Under the pieces are notes generated by a model. The model was not told the DNA's origin. It worked only from the letters and a program-made list of their open reading frames with translations, and did no database searches. Made by a program: the position numbers and the translations under genes. Of a stretch of DNA of 64,000 bases, positions 8,452 to 17,811 are shown one piece after another. The stretch covers positions 17,191-81,190 of the forward strand of contig NZ_VOSW01000044.1 in the NCBI RefSeq assembly GCF_009690905.1. The letters are read 5' to 3'. Origin of the DNA: Paraburkholderia madseniana. Lineage in GTDB: Bacteria > Pseudomonadota > Gammaproteobacteria > Burkholderiales > Burkholderiaceae. The number at the start of each line of letters is the position of its first letter. The first letter of the stretch is position 1.

Positions 8452-9846
8452 TCAAACGGGCGAAGGTCCTTCCATCGGCGCGCGCGGAAACGAGACGGTC
8501 ACGTGCACGCCTTTGCCGCCTTCGCCCGGCTTGAGCACGATCTCCCCGTGATGCGCATCCGCGATTTCGCGCACGATGGCGAGACCCAACCCGGTTCCCT
8601 CAGTATCTGTCGACGCCCGGAAGAACGGCTCGAACACTCGACTGCGCGACTCGGCGGGAATGCCTGGACCGTCGTCCAGCACCGCCACGGTGATCGTATC
8701 GGCTTCTGCGCTGACCGCCACCGTGACGTGGCCGCCACTGCCGGTATAGCGGATCGCGTTCTCCGCGAGGTTGGCGATCAACGCCTGCAGCAGGCCGCGA
8801 TGCCCTGCCACCGGCGCGGAGCCGTTCAGTTCCGCACCCAGATCGATATCCCGGGCCTGCGCGAGCAACGCCAGATCCTCCACCACTTCCATCGCCAGCG
8901 GCACCAGATCGACCGTTTCCACCGCCAGTTGCTTGTTGTCTGCGGCCTCGGCCTGCGCGAGCAACAGCAGCTTGTTAGTGAGTCCGACCATCGAACGATT
9001 ACTGCGGTGCATCGCGGCAAGCGCCTCGTCGAGCGCGGGATTCAGGCCGTCCTGCTGGCGCGCGAACTGCAACTGCGTGCCGAGCAGCGTGAGCGGCGTG
9101 CGCAACTGGTGCGCGGCGTCGGCGATAAAACGCCGCTGCGCGGCCACCTGTACACCAAGCCGCGCGATACATTGATTGATCGCTTCGACGATCGGCCGCA
9201 ACTCCGTATGCAGGCGCTCGACGCGAATCGGTTCGAGTTGCATGGGATCGCGGTCGGCGACCTCTTCCTTCACTTTCATCAGCGGCCGCAATTCGAAGGT
9301 GAGGCCGATGCAGGCCAGCGCGACCGCCAGCACGATCATCTCGATCTGCCGCACAAGTTGCGGTTGCCACAATTGCTGCGCCATCGCATCGCGCGAGCGC
9401 ACCGTCTTGCCCACTGTCACCCGTACGCGGCGTGTCGCGCCGTTGTCGTACATCAGGCGCACGAGGCCGACCGCGCGCACGGGCTGGCCATGGAGTTCAG
9501 TGTCGTAGTGATCGTCCGTGTCGGGCGAGGGCGCCGCGCGCTGCGGAAAATCCGGCGTACCCGCCAGCAGCCGGCCATCGTCGACCCGCACGCTGTAAAA
9601 CACCTGATCGCGATACGGCGACACGAACACTTCAAGCGCGGCGGGTGGCACATCCACGCGCAGAAAACCATCCACCCATTCCACTTCACCGGCGATCATC
9701 CGCGCCGATGAGATAAGTTGGTTGTCCTGCACCAGGTCCGCCGTGCGCCGCGCGTTGTCGTATTCCGCTTTGCCGGTGACGAACACGTATAACGCAAGTG
9801 GCACCAGCAGCCACCACAGCAGGCGCATGCGCAGGCTATTGGTCAT
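8452..9846 (-). CDS. TctE-type sensor histidine kinase (system 2)
   Basis: 464 residues and a clear paralogue of the system 1 kinase: first helix LLWWLLVPLALYVFVTG, sensor region IPPAALEVF-like, second helix near 172-190, His246 in IADAAHQLRTPLTLL, NLAENAIRYT, DDGPGIP and GTGLGLAIV. Its ATG at 9846 overlaps the end of the upstream regulator gene by 11 bases, so translation is probably coupled. Bacterial TctE relatives sense small carboxylates or other solutes. The ligand here is unknown, but the adjacent divergent importer is a natural target. Confidence 0.9.
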   Translation of the reverse strand: MTNSLRMRLLWWLLVPLALYVFVTGKAEYDNARRTADLVQDNQLISSARMIAGEVEWVDGFLRVDVPPAALEVFVSPYRDQVFYSVRVDDGRLLAGTPDFPQRAAPSPDTDDHYDTELHGQPVRAVGLVRLMYDNGATRRVRVTVGKTVRSRDAMAQQLWQPQLVRQIEMIVLAVALACIGLTFELRPLMKVKEEVADRDPMQLEPIRVERLHTELRPIVEAINQCIARLGVQVAAQRRFIADAAHQLRTPLTLLGTQLQFARQQDGLNPALDEALAAMHRSNRSMVGLTNKLLLLAQAEAADNKQLAVETVDLVPLAMEVVEDLALLAQARDIDLGAELNGSAPVAGHRGLLQALIANLAENAIRYTGSGGHVTVAVSAEADTITVAVLDDGPGIPAESRSRVFEPFFRASTDTEGTGLGLAIVREIADAHHGEIVLKPGEGGKGVHVTVSFPRAPMEGPSPV

Positions 9847-10513
9847 CTTCTTTCTTGCGCAGCAGGTAACCCAGCCCACGCAGCGTGACGATCGCCGCCG
9901 AACTGCCGTCGAGCTTCTTGCGCAGCCGCGAAATGTAGATTTCGACTGCATCCTCGCTCGGCTCGTCCGCGAGCGTGAAGATCGCGTCGACCAGCGCGGG
10001 CTTGGTTACCGTCTTGCCCAAACGCAGGATCAGCGTTTCGAGCACCGAGCGCTCGCGCGGCGTCACGTTCAGCGGCGCGCCCTTCAGCGTGAACTGGCGC
10101 GTGTCGATGTCGAACGCGAGATCACCGCACACCACCTCGCTCGCCTTCGAGGGCGACTGGCGGCGGATCGCCACCTTGATGCGCGCGATCAGCTCGCGTA
10201 CTTCGAAAGGCTTGACCAGGTAATCGTCCGCGCCGGCACCGAGCAGTTCCACTTTTTCGTCGATCGAACCGCTCGCCGTCAGGATCAGCACGGGCGTGGC
10301 GTCACCGCGCTGGCGCAAACGGCGCAGCACGTTCTTGCCCGACAGCTTCGGCAGATTCAGGTCGAGCAGGATCACGTCGTAGTGATTGGTGCGCAGCAAA
10401 CGGTCGGCGGCGTCGCCGTCCTGCACCGCGTCGAGCGCGAACGCCTCCTGCTCCAGCATCTTCGCGAGCCAGTGCGCCAGCGTGGGGTTGTCTTCGATGA
10501 GCAGCAGCTTCAT
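9836..10513 (-). CDS. OmpR/TctD-type response regulator (system 2)
   Basis: 225 residues: receiver with Asp51 in LLDLNLP and conserved VKPF lysine, then an OmpR-type winged helix (EDAVEIYISRLRKKL, IVTLRGLGYLL). It is paralogous to the system 1 regulator. It is the first gene of its operon and faces the ABC importer across 283 bases, so it could regulate the divergent promoter. The kinase gene overlaps its 3' end. Confidence 0.9.
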   Translation of the reverse strand: MKLLLIEDNPTLAHWLAKMLEQEAFALDAVQDGDAADRLLRTNHYDVILLDLNLPKLSGKNVLRRLRQRGDATPVLILTASGSIDEKVELLGAGADDYLVKPFEVRELIARIKVAIRRQSPSKASEVVCGDLAFDIDTRQFTLKGAPLNVTPRERSVLETLILRLGKTVTKPALVDAIFTLADEPSEDAVEIYISRLRKKLDGSSAAIVTLRGLGYLLRKKEDDQ

Positions 10514-10723
10514 GGGGAGAACGGCGAAATAGGCAACTCAATGCGCGGCAAAAGTCAGGACGCCGATTGTGCCGTAAAACAAGGGCTTTGCGCGCGGCTT
10601 GCGTGGTTTGTGGCCCACGTTATGGGGTTTGCCAGGGGGTGGCCGCGCGATTGCGGTGGATTCTCGGGTTAACACCCATGATTTGCCCACAGCTCCGAAA
10701 GCTACCAGAAGGTTTCAGATTTC

Positions 10724-10729
10724 TATAAT
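10724..10729 (+). promoter_or_regulatory. -10 element of the importer operon
   Basis: A perfect TATAAT lies 68 bases upstream of the substrate-binding protein ATG. At 17 bases' spacing the -35 region (GCTACC) is poor, which suggests activator dependence. Confidence 0.4.
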
Positions 10730-10796
10730 CGCCCTCATTCATCCAGAAAGCGCCGCATCCGCACCGGGCGGCGACTAAACCTCAGGAGACTGCTTC

Positions 10797-11816
10797 ATGC
10801 GTAACTTGCGCCAGATTGCCGCCGTGTCAGGTGTTGCGTTTACCCTTGCCGCCGCTTCGGCCGCGGCTCATGCGGAGAAGCTGACGATCATGGTCGGCGG
10901 CGCCACCAAGATCATCTATCTGCCGGCCAAGCTCACGGAGCAGCTCGGCTACTTCAAGGACGAAGGCCTCGACGTCGAAATCCTTTCGCAACCGGCCGGC
11001 GTGGACGCGGAAAACGAACTGCTCGCGGGCGCGGTGCAAGGCGTGGTGGGCTTCTACGATCACACCATCGACTTGCAGAGCAAGGGCAAGGAAGTCCAGG
11101 CGCTGGTGATTTTCGGCCAGGTGCCGGGTGAAGTGGAAATGGTCTCCACCAAGGCGTCCGAAACGCTCAAGAGCATGGCGGACGTGAAGGGCAAGACACT
11201 GGGCGTGACCGGCCTCGGCTCGTCGACCAGCTTCCTCACGCAATACCTCGCGCAACGCGCGGGCGTGCCGTCCACGCAATACACGCTGCTGCCAGTTGGC
11301 GCGGACAACAGCTTTATCGCCGCCATCAAGCAGAACCGCATCGACGCGGGCATGACCACCGAGCCGACCGTCTCGCAGTTGCTGAAGACCGGCGACGCCA
11401 AGGTGCTGGTCGATATGCGCACGCTGGAAGGCACCCGCGCCGCGCTCGGCGGCACGTACCCGGCTTCGAGCTTCTACGTGCAGCGCGCATGGGCCGAGTC
11501 GCACAAGGACGACGCCACGAAGCTCTCACACGCATTCGCGAAGACGCTGAACTTCATCGCGACGCATAGCGCGGAAGAGATCGCCGCGAAGATGCCGAAG
11601 GACTACTACGGCAACAACAAGGACCTGTACGTCGGCGCGCTGAAGGCGTCGCTGCCGATGTTCACGAAGGACGGCAAGATGCCCGCCGACGGCCCGGACA
11701 CTGTCCTGAAGGTGCTGTCGGCGTTCAATCCTTCGGTGAAGGGTAAGCATATCGACCTCGCCAAGACCTACAGCAACGACTACGTGTCGGCAGCGGTCAA
11801 GACGGCGGCGAAATAA
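10797..11816 (+). CDS. ABC transporter periplasmic substrate-binding protein (NMT1/SsuA-like)
   Basis: 339 residues with a clear signal peptide (cleavage near AAAHAEKLTI). The mature protein follows the NMT1/THI5/SsuA fold: IIYLPAKLTEQLGYFKDEGLDVE, then a GKTLGVTGLGSSTS ligand-loop region and ...RIDAGMTTEPT. Family members bind nitrate, sulfonates, thiamine precursors or aromatic acids; the ligand is not evident. First gene of a three-gene operon with AGGAG before the ATG. Confidence 0.9.
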   Translation: MRNLRQIAAVSGVAFTLAAASAAAHAEKLTIMVGGATKIIYLPAKLTEQLGYFKDEGLDVEILSQPAGVDAENELLAGAVQGVVGFYDHTIDLQSKGKEVQALVIFGQVPGEVEMVSTKASETLKSMADVKGKTLGVTGLGSSTSFLTQYLAQRAGVPSTQYTLLPVGADNSFIAAIKQNRIDAGMTTEPTVSQLLKTGDAKVLVDMRTLEGTRAALGGTYPASSFYVQRAWAESHKDDATKLSHAFAKTLNFIATHSAEEIAAKMPKDYYGNNKDLYVGALKASLPMFTKDGKMPADGPDTVLKVLSAFNPSVKGKHIDLAKTYSNDYVSAAVKTAAK

Positions 11817-11883
11817 CGCTCTCGAAGCAACGCCCGCGAAGCAACCCCCTTTCAACATCAAGAGAACTGCGAGGCACCAGCCG

Positions 11884-12678
11884 ATGAATCAACCTATGTC
11901 ACGCGATACGCCCGCCATCGAGATGCGCAACGTATCGTGCCGTTTCATCTCCCCGGATGGCAAAGCGACGATCGCGTTGCGCGACTTCAGCATGTCGGTG
12001 GCACGCGGCGAGTTCGTCGCGGTTGTCGGCCCGACGGGTTGCGGCAAGTCGACCACGCTCAGCATGATCACCGGCTTGCTGAAGCCGACCACCGGCGAAG
12101 TGCGCGTAATGGGCGCGCCGGTGGACGGCATCGATCCGCGCATCGGCTTCGTGTTTCAGGCCGACGCCGTGTTTCCATGGCGCTCGGTCATCGACAACGT
12201 GGCGGCCGGCCCGCTGTATCGGGGCCGCTCGAAATCCGCCGCGTACGACGAAGCCAACGAATGGCTGCGCCGCGTGGGCCTCGACAAGTTCGGCAAGCAC
12301 TATCCGCATCAACTGTCCGGCGGCATGAGAAAGCGCGTGGCGCTGGCGCAAACCTTCATCAACAAGCCGGAAATCCTGCTGATGGACGAGCCCTTCTCGG
12401 CGCTCGACATGCAGACGCGCACGCTGATGCAGGACGAACTGCTGCAACTGTGGGGTGGCGCCGGCTCGGTGGTGTTCGTCACACACGATCTGGAAGAAGC
12501 GATTGCGCTTGCCGACCGTGTGTTCGTGCTGACGGCACGCCCGGCCACGCTGAAGAAAGTGTACGAAATCGATCTGCCGCGTCCGCGCGTCACATCGGAA
12601 GTTCGCTACGACCCGCGTTTCATCGAAATCTCGCGCGACATCTGGCATGACCTGCGCGAAGAAGTGCAGATCGGTTAA
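11884..12678 (+). CDS. ABC transporter ATP-binding protein (SsuB/TauB-like)
   Basis: 264 residues with Walker A GPTGCGKST, Q-loop VFQADAVFPW, signature LSGGMRKR, Walker B ILLMDEPFSALD and the switch histidine in VFVTHDLEEA. This is the cytoplasmic ATPase of the importer encoded by the genes on either side. The signature glutamine is replaced by Met (LSGGM), common in the nitrate/sulfonate/taurine subfamily. GAGG precedes the ATG. Confidence 0.93.
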   Translation: MNQPMSRDTPAIEMRNVSCRFISPDGKATIALRDFSMSVARGEFVAVVGPTGCGKSTTLSMITGLLKPTTGEVRVMGAPVDGIDPRIGFVFQADAVFPWRSVIDNVAAGPLYRGRSKSAAYDEANEWLRRVGLDKFGKHYPHQLSGGMRKRVALAQTFINKPEILLMDEPFSALDMQTRTLMQDELLQLWGGAGSVVFVTHDLEEAIALADRVFVLTARPATLKKVYEIDLPRPRVTSEVRYDPRFIEISRDIWHDLREEVQIG

Positions 12679-12694
12679 TCAAGGAACGGCAAAT

Positions 12695-13558
12695 ATGTCT
12701 ACTACCCCTCAACAAACGATGCCTTCGGGCATCGATCCCGTGACGCTCGCCCAGGTCGAGCGCGTCGCGCAAAAACGTATCCGGCAACGCCATGCGCTGG
12801 TGATCTCGCTGCGCATTATCGTGCTGGTGGTTGTGCTCGGCGGGTGGGAACTATCCGCGCGCCTGAAGTGGATCGATCCGTTCTTCTTCTCGATGCCGAC
12901 CGCGATTTTCAATCAGATCATCGACTGGTTCGTGAACGGCACATCGCAAGGCCCGCTGCTCACCCAGGTTTGGGTCACGCTGGAAGAAACCGGTCTTGGC
13001 TTCATCATCGGTTCAGTGGCGGGCGTGTTCTGCGGCATCGTGCTCGGCCGCAACAAGTTGCTCTCCGATGTGTTCAGCCTCTACATCAAGATCGCCAATT
13101 CGATTCCGCGCGTGGTGCTCGGCTCGATCTTCGTGATTTCGCTCGGTCTTGGGATGGCTTCGAAGGTGGCGCTGGCAGTGGTGATGGTGTTCTTCGTCGT
13201 GTTCGCCAATGCGTTCCAGGGCGTGCGTGAAGCGGACCGCTACATGATCGCGAATGCGCAGATTCTCGGTGCGTCGCGCCGTCAGGTGACGACCTCGGTG
13301 GTGATTCCGTCGGCGTTGAGCTGGATTCTTGCCAGCTTGCACGTGAGCTTCGGCTTTGCGCTGGTCGGTGCGGTGGTGGGCGAGTTCCTCGGCTCGAAGC
13401 AAGGTATCGGTCTGCTGATCTCCACTGCGCAAGGCGCGTTCAATGCAAGCGGTGTGTTTGCTGCAATGATCGTGTTGGCCGTGGTCGCGCTGGCTGCCGA
13501 CTATCTGTTGACGACGGTCGAACAGCGGCTGTTGAAATGGCGGCCCGCTGCGGTTTGA
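12695..13558 (+). CDS. ABC transporter permease (SsuC/TauC-like)
   Basis: 287 residues with six predicted membrane helices and the EAA-type loop (FANAFQGVREADRYMIANAQILGAS) that docks on the ATPase. The ATG at 12695 has AAGGA 10 bases upstream; a start at 12647 would lie inside the ATPase gene. It ends the operon just ahead of a strong terminator. Confidence 0.92.
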   Translation: MSTTPQQTMPSGIDPVTLAQVERVAQKRIRQRHALVISLRIIVLVVVLGGWELSARLKWIDPFFFSMPTAIFNQIIDWFVNGTSQGPLLTQVWVTLEETGLGFIIGSVAGVFCGIVLGRNKLLSDVFSLYIKIANSIPRVVLGSIFVISLGLGMASKVALAVVMVFFVVFANAFQGVREADRYMIANAQILGASRRQVTTSVVIPSALSWILASLHVSFGFALVGAVVGEFLGSKQGIGLLISTAQGAFNASGVFAAMIVLAVVALAADYLLTTVEQRLLKWRPAAV

Positions 13559-13583
13559 GTTGACCGTCAGGTCGTAAAGGGAG

Positions 13584-13610
13584 AAAGGGCGCCGTCGGCG
13601 CCCTTTTTTT
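13584..13610 (+). terminator. Rho-independent terminator of the importer operon
   Basis: A 10-bp stem (AAAGGGCGCC / GGCGCCCTTT) with a 3-base loop, followed by a run of T, 26 bases after the permease stop. Confidence 0.92.
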
Positions 13611-13785
13611 CACGTTGCGCACAAGGGCCCATCAAACAAAGCACTCTTCTTTTATCTCAAATCCCGCAACAAACTTTACCTGATTCGATGATTACTCCGG
13701 TCAGATCGCAAAACTACAATGCAATCACTGACTGCGAACAACACTGCTCGTAGCAAGATAAAGACCGAACTGGAGGTAGTTCATC

Positions 13786-14103
13786 ATGAAATCGCTCATT
13801 CAAGCTGTTGTTATCGCCGCTGTGCTGGCCGCTCCTGTTGCCTCGTTTGCGCAGTCCAACCAGCCCGTGACCCGCGCCGAGGTCCGCGCGCAACTGATTC
13901 AACTCGAAAAGGCCGGCTACCAGCCGGGCCGCTCCGACCCGTACTATCCGGCTGACATCCAGGCTGCGCAAGCCCGTGTCGCCCAGCAAAACGGCACTGC
14001 CCAAGCCGCAGAAAGCAGTTACGGCGGTGCGGTGAATGGCTCGTCGCAGTCGGGCCACCCGGTTCAGGCGAACGGTCCGAAGTCGGTTTACTTCGGCAAC
14101 TAA
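13786..14103 (+). CDS. DUF4148-family small secreted protein
   Basis: 105 residues: a signal peptide (cleavage near SFAQSNQP), then the DUF4148 core TRAEVRAQLIQLEKAGYQP and YYPADIQAAQARV. This family is expanded in Burkholderia and its function is unknown; members are often stress- or regulator-responsive exported proteins. A strong GGAGGT lies 8 bases before the ATG, and a TACAAT -10-like element is at 13715. Confidence 0.88.
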   Translation: MKSLIQAVVIAAVLAAPVASFAQSNQPVTRAEVRAQLIQLEKAGYQPGRSDPYYPADIQAAQARVAQQNGTAQAAESSYGGAVNGSSQSGHPVQANGPKSVYFGN

Positions 14104-14242
14104 GCTGGCAACCAGGCTGACATCTCAGCTCGCAACCAGACCGGTGAACAAGCTTCCCGGCGGAACGAACCGCTGAGGCCACGCCGTTTGCCCTGATCGG
14201 CCGCCCAAGCGAGCAACACAGCCGCACGCTCTGATTCAAACG

Positions 14243-14282
14243 AACTGGCCCGCGACCGAGTATCCCCGATCGCGGGCCAGTT
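14243..14282 (+). terminator. Hairpin, probable terminator
   Basis: A perfect 13-bp stem (AACTGGCCCGCGA / TCGCGGGCCAGTT) with a 14-base loop, about 140 bases after the DUF4148 stop. The T-run is short, so termination strength is uncertain. Confidence 0.55.
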
Positions 14283-14406
14283 CTGTATTCGATACCTCCG
14301 TCATCGGGCTCCCGATGACTTCGCCTGGACCTTCACGGTCTGGGCGCTTTTTTGTTTATGTCCTGCTACGTCTGGTCTGAGCCTCAGCGGTACCAGGCTG
14401 CCTGCG

Positions 14407-14655
14407 TTATTCCCGGGCGATCAGATCGCCTACCTGACCGCGCCCCGTGACGAGACAGCTCGACAGGAAATTTTCACCCTGGCTGCTGGCCCCGGCGTCA
14501 CCGAAGCCTTTCTTCAACGCATTCGACTTGACCAGTTCCGCGCCCTGGTGGCACGTAATTGTCCCCATCTCTCCGGCTTGCGCGCGCATCAGCGCCCTAT
14601 CCGCCATCAAATAACCAAGCAACAACACCACTGCAATATTGAACGCTTGTCTCAT
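14407..14655 (-). CDS. Small membrane-anchored or secreted protein, unknown
   Basis: 82 residues: a hydrophobic N-terminus (IAVVLLLGYLMADRALM) that could be a signal peptide or anchor, then a hydrophilic part with two cysteines (ITCHQGAELV, LSSCLVTGRG). GAGGAG lies 8 bases upstream of the ATG, which is the main support that it is translated. No family recognised. Confidence 0.6.
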   Translation of the reverse strand: MRQAFNIAVVLLLGYLMADRALMRAQAGEMGTITCHQGAELVKSNALKKGFGDAGASSQGENFLSSCLVTGRGQVGDLIARE

Positions 14656-14771
14656 GAATCGTCTCCTCTTTTGAAGAGACTAACGCGAACCATCGATGCA
14701 GGATGCTAGGGGTTTCCCGATTGGCGGCTATTCAATGATGCCGAATAAATCAACCGATCATGCCACCTTAT

Positions 14772-15923
14772 TCAGCTATGCGGCGTGGCTGGATCGGGCT
14801 TGGCTCGTAGAAGGCGGAACTGCCGGATGCCACGTTGCACGCGTTTCGTATTCTGCTCGAACAGCAGGTACACCGCGAACGCGTACACATAGCAGACAAC
14901 CAGCATGGTCACGAACACCAGCGCGCCCCGGCCGTCGAACTCGATGCGCTGCCCGACCACGACCGCCGCGACAAACAGAATGAACGAGAAGTGCGTCAGA
15001 TACAGCGAATAGGAAAATCCGGAAAAGAGAACCGCGATACGCGACAGCGGCGCGGGACGCAGTCGGACGTTTTCCCAAAGTATGCAACGCAGAAACACGA
15101 AACACGGCACACCGACAATCCAGTCGTTACTCAACAAGAACATGCGCGTCAGCATCAGCGCCACAAGAAGAACTGTCCCGCTGGCGAGCGTGAACCATGG
15201 CAAACCCGTCCGTGCGCTGCGCGACGGAAAGCGCTTTTCAAGCAACACGAGTACGACGCCAAGCATCCACAATCCGAACCCGTTCAGGAGCGACGGAAAC
15301 GCGACCATCGTACCCAGCGCGAGCACACCCGCGACGATGGCGCTCAATCCGCGGCGCCGGCGCAGCAGTACATAACAGGCGGGAAACCACATGTAGTACC
15401 AGAACTCGTTGGCGAGGCTCCATAGCGGTCCGTTCGAGCCGTACGTGCCGCACGCGAGCGTCTGCAGGAAGGCGAGATTGCATAGCAGCGTCGCCTGGCC
15501 AAGATGCGAGGCGACGTTGATCTGCTGATCGAACGTGCCCTCGGTCCCAAGATAAAAAGGCCCACCGGCAAGCGCGATGCCCATGCGGTCCCAGAACAGC
15601 GTCAGCAGCAAGGCCGGGATCAGCACGATCCAGAGCCGCGACATGCGTTCGGTGAGATAGCGCTGCCAGCTCCATGTTCCCGTCTCGACCTGCCGCAACA
15701 CCGAGCCGCCAACGAAATAGCCGCTCAGCAGGAAGAAAACGATCACCGCGGTGTGGCCGTAGTTACTGATGAAGTAGAACGCCTTGCCCGCGAGTCCGAT
15801 ACCGGCATTCGCGCGGTAGTCGACGAACATCAGATTGCGCAAATGGCTGATGCACACCGCGCCTGCCGCCAGCGCACGGATCAGATCCAACGTGTCGCAA
15901 TGCTGTTTTCCGGTGGGCGCCAT
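14772..15923 (-). CDS. Acyltransferase-3 family membrane protein (OafA/YrhL-like)
   Basis: 383 residues with about ten membrane helices. The family's N-terminal signature is present (LDLIRALAAGAVCISH, with the catalytic-type His, and LSGYFVGGSVL). Such enzymes O-acetylate or O-succinylate glycans, lipid A or antibiotics at the cytoplasmic membrane. The gene is isolated, so its acceptor is unknown. The exopolysaccharide cluster far to the right is a possible but unproven client. Confidence 0.88.
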   Translation of the reverse strand: MAPTGKQHCDTLDLIRALAAGAVCISHLRNLMFVDYRANAGIGLAGKAFYFISNYGHTAVIVFFLLSGYFVGGSVLRQVETGTWSWQRYLTERMSRLWIVLIPALLLTLFWDRMGIALAGGPFYLGTEGTFDQQINVASHLGQATLLCNLAFLQTLACGTYGSNGPLWSLANEFWYYMWFPACYVLLRRRRGLSAIVAGVLALGTMVAFPSLLNGFGLWMLGVVLVLLEKRFPSRSARTGLPWFTLASGTVLLVALMLTRMFLLSNDWIVGVPCFVFLRCILWENVRLRPAPLSRIAVLFSGFSYSLYLTHFSFILFVAAVVVGQRIEFDGRGALVFVTMLVVCYVYAFAVYLLFEQNTKRVQRGIRQFRLLRAKPDPATPHS

Positions 15924-16115
15924 GGGAGTCTGGAATCGGACAAAGAGGTTTGTCCGCCAAACTACGGCCCACGGCGCTTTTATTCAGTACGCTTGCCCAC
16001 ACTGCACACGCACGGCACACGCGCCGCACGCCAACACGCTATCCGTTGGGGTACTGCTGGTGCAATCAGGTTCGCACGCAACGCAGCAAAATGATTCGTA
16101 TAGCGAAGCAGATAC

Positions 16116-17162
16116 TCAAAGCCGAGCTTCAATCTGCTTGATCCGCGTTTCAACCGACTTGCGCACCAGCCCATTCGAAGGCACCAGGAGTAGCGACGAG
16201 GCGATGATCTGATACACCTGATTGCGCCGCACCTTGGAGACTTTCGCCGGGTCGAGCCAGGCTTCGTTATCCACCAGCAACAGCAGCGTGTCCAGGCCGA
16301 TCAGAATCGGCCACAAGCAGGCGAGGCGCAAACGCACTGAAAACGCGGGGATCGCGAGCGTATAGTCCAACGCCTCGCGAAAATGATCGAGCGACCTGCG
16401 CACGAGTTCCACCATCAGAGGCCGGGCGCGAACAGAATTTGCCGGCTGCAGGAGATCCTGCGCGCTCAAACCATATTGATCGAGCATGGTCTGCGGAAGG
16501 TAGCAGCGGCCGATCCGCAAATCCTTGCCGCAATCGCGCAGCACGTTGGTCATCTGCAGCGCTTTGCCGAAACGCACGCCCCGGCGCGCCATCGTCTCGG
16601 GCCGCTCTTTCAGCGTGCCGGGCATGTGCGCGTAGGTCATCGTGGTCCAGAATTCGCCGACGCAGCCCGCCACCAGGTAGGTATAGCGGTCGAGTTCGTC
16701 GTACTCGCGCAGCGCGGCGATCTGGCCGGAACGTTCGTCGGGGAACGTGCGAAGGTCGAATTCCATGCCCTCGGTCAGCGTCGACACGATCTCGCGTACG
16801 GCCTTGCGGTCGGACTCGCTCAGTTGCAGCAGCACCTCGAGTGCGGGTCCTAGCGATTCCAGCAGAACCTTTTCATCGGACTGGACCTGTTGGCCCGCCA
16901 CTTCAGTGGCCATGCGCTGGAACAGCGCGCCGTCGTTCGGGGCGCCGTTGACCTGGTCGCGCAGCGACAGCAGCATTGCAAGACGTTGCTCGGGCGAGAT
17001 CAGCGAGGTGTCCGCAATCGTATCGGCCGCGCGCGCGAGCAGGTACGCGAGTCCGATCGGATCGCGCATCCCGACGGGCAGCACGCGCAGGGTAAGGTAG
17101 AAGGAGCGTGAAACGCCTTTCAGGAGCGGACCGAGAAGAAAGGCCCGGGTCGGATTCGGCAT
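16116..17162 (-). CDS. Squalene/phytoene synthase family protein
   Basis: 348 residues with both Asp-rich motifs that bind Mg-diphosphate: DTIAD in LLARAADTIADTS and DCGKD in TNVLRDCGKDLRIGRCYLP. Members condense two prenyl diphosphates head to head, usually farnesyl diphosphate to squalene on the hopanoid route. It is a single gene here, without HpnC/HpnE neighbours. The ATG at 17162 (MPNPTRAF) was preferred to a TTG 27 bases upstream. Whether the product is squalene or phytoene cannot be decided from motifs. Confidence 0.85.
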   Translation of the reverse strand: MPNPTRAFLLGPLLKGVSRSFYLTLRVLPVGMRDPIGLAYLLARAADTIADTSLISPEQRLAMLLSLRDQVNGAPNDGALFQRMATEVAGQQVQSDEKVLLESLGPALEVLLQLSESDRKAVREIVSTLTEGMEFDLRTFPDERSGQIAALREYDELDRYTYLVAGCVGEFWTTMTYAHMPGTLKERPETMARRGVRFGKALQMTNVLRDCGKDLRIGRCYLPQTMLDQYGLSAQDLLQPANSVRARPLMVELVRRSLDHFREALDYTLAIPAFSVRLRLACLWPILIGLDTLLLLVDNEAWLDPAKVSKVRRNQVYQIIASSLLLVPSNGLVRKSVETRIKQIEARL

Positions 17163-17649
17163 GAGTGGGATCAGGGCAGTATTGGGCAAAAATCAGGCGC
17201 TGCCGAATTGTATACGGCGAAGCGCCTTTGCCGTGCGACGAGGGACCTGGAGTCAGCGAACGACGCGTGCCTTACTCCGAGATCGAGCAAAGGGGCGGCG
17301 TCCATCAGCCGGATACCGGCGATCGTGGTTGCGCCGCCGATCGCGCTGCGATTGAGCGTTGCCAATAAAGTCGCAAATTTGAAAAAAACGCCGCCACGCT
17401 TGCGCTGCACCACCTTGCAAGCAATCCCTCCCGGTCCCTTGCACACGCTACCCGGCGGCCTCCCGCATGCAGTTCACCAAGCGGGAGACGGCCCAAGGCA
17501 GGATCCCCTCGTCGAATGCCAACACGCGCAGCGCAGCGCCGCCCACCAGCGGGAACGCGAATTGCGACGCGGTTAGGTTGAGCGATGCGCATCCGCTTGA
17601 TTTCATTTGCAAGCTGTCGCTTCTCCGTACTTTGAACGACATATCGACA
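17163..17649. other. Gene-free stretch
   Basis: About 490 bases where several short frames exist but none has a family signature, a ribosome site or a convincing start. Presumably holds the promoters for the divergent squalene-synthase-like gene and the KaiC remnant. Confidence 0.4.
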
Positions 17650-17805
17650 ATGACTATCCACGAATCTCAGACATCCTCCCGCTCCAACATGGAAACAGGT
17701 GTCCCCGGTTTCGATGAGATTCTGGGCGGAGGTCTGGTCAGCGGCGCCAGTGTGGTTTCAGCGCAAGGCCTGTCGGCCACGCTGACGCCGCGGCGAAAAA
17801 CGTAG
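17650..17805 (+). pseudogene. KaiC-family ATPase remnant
   Basis: A 51-codon frame whose residues 15-30 (METGVPGFDEILGGGLVSG) match the start of a KaiC/RadA-type ATPase domain (normally TG-PGLDEILGGGL followed by GxxGxGKT). The frame then runs into SATLTPRRKT and stops before any Walker A. Full KaiC-like proteins exceed 450 residues, so more than 85% is deleted. A CheY-like gene follows 6 bases later, the usual partner of KaiC-like genes in proteobacteria. That supports an internal deletion of a former kaiC-regulator pair. Confidence 0.7.
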
Positions 17806-17811
17806 CCGCCC

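Noticed and set aside
8503..9711. 402-codon plus-strand frame opposite the system 2 kinase
   Set aside because: Antisense shadow of a clear histidine kinase; typical His/Arg/Gln-rich composition of GC-rich mirror frames, no domain.
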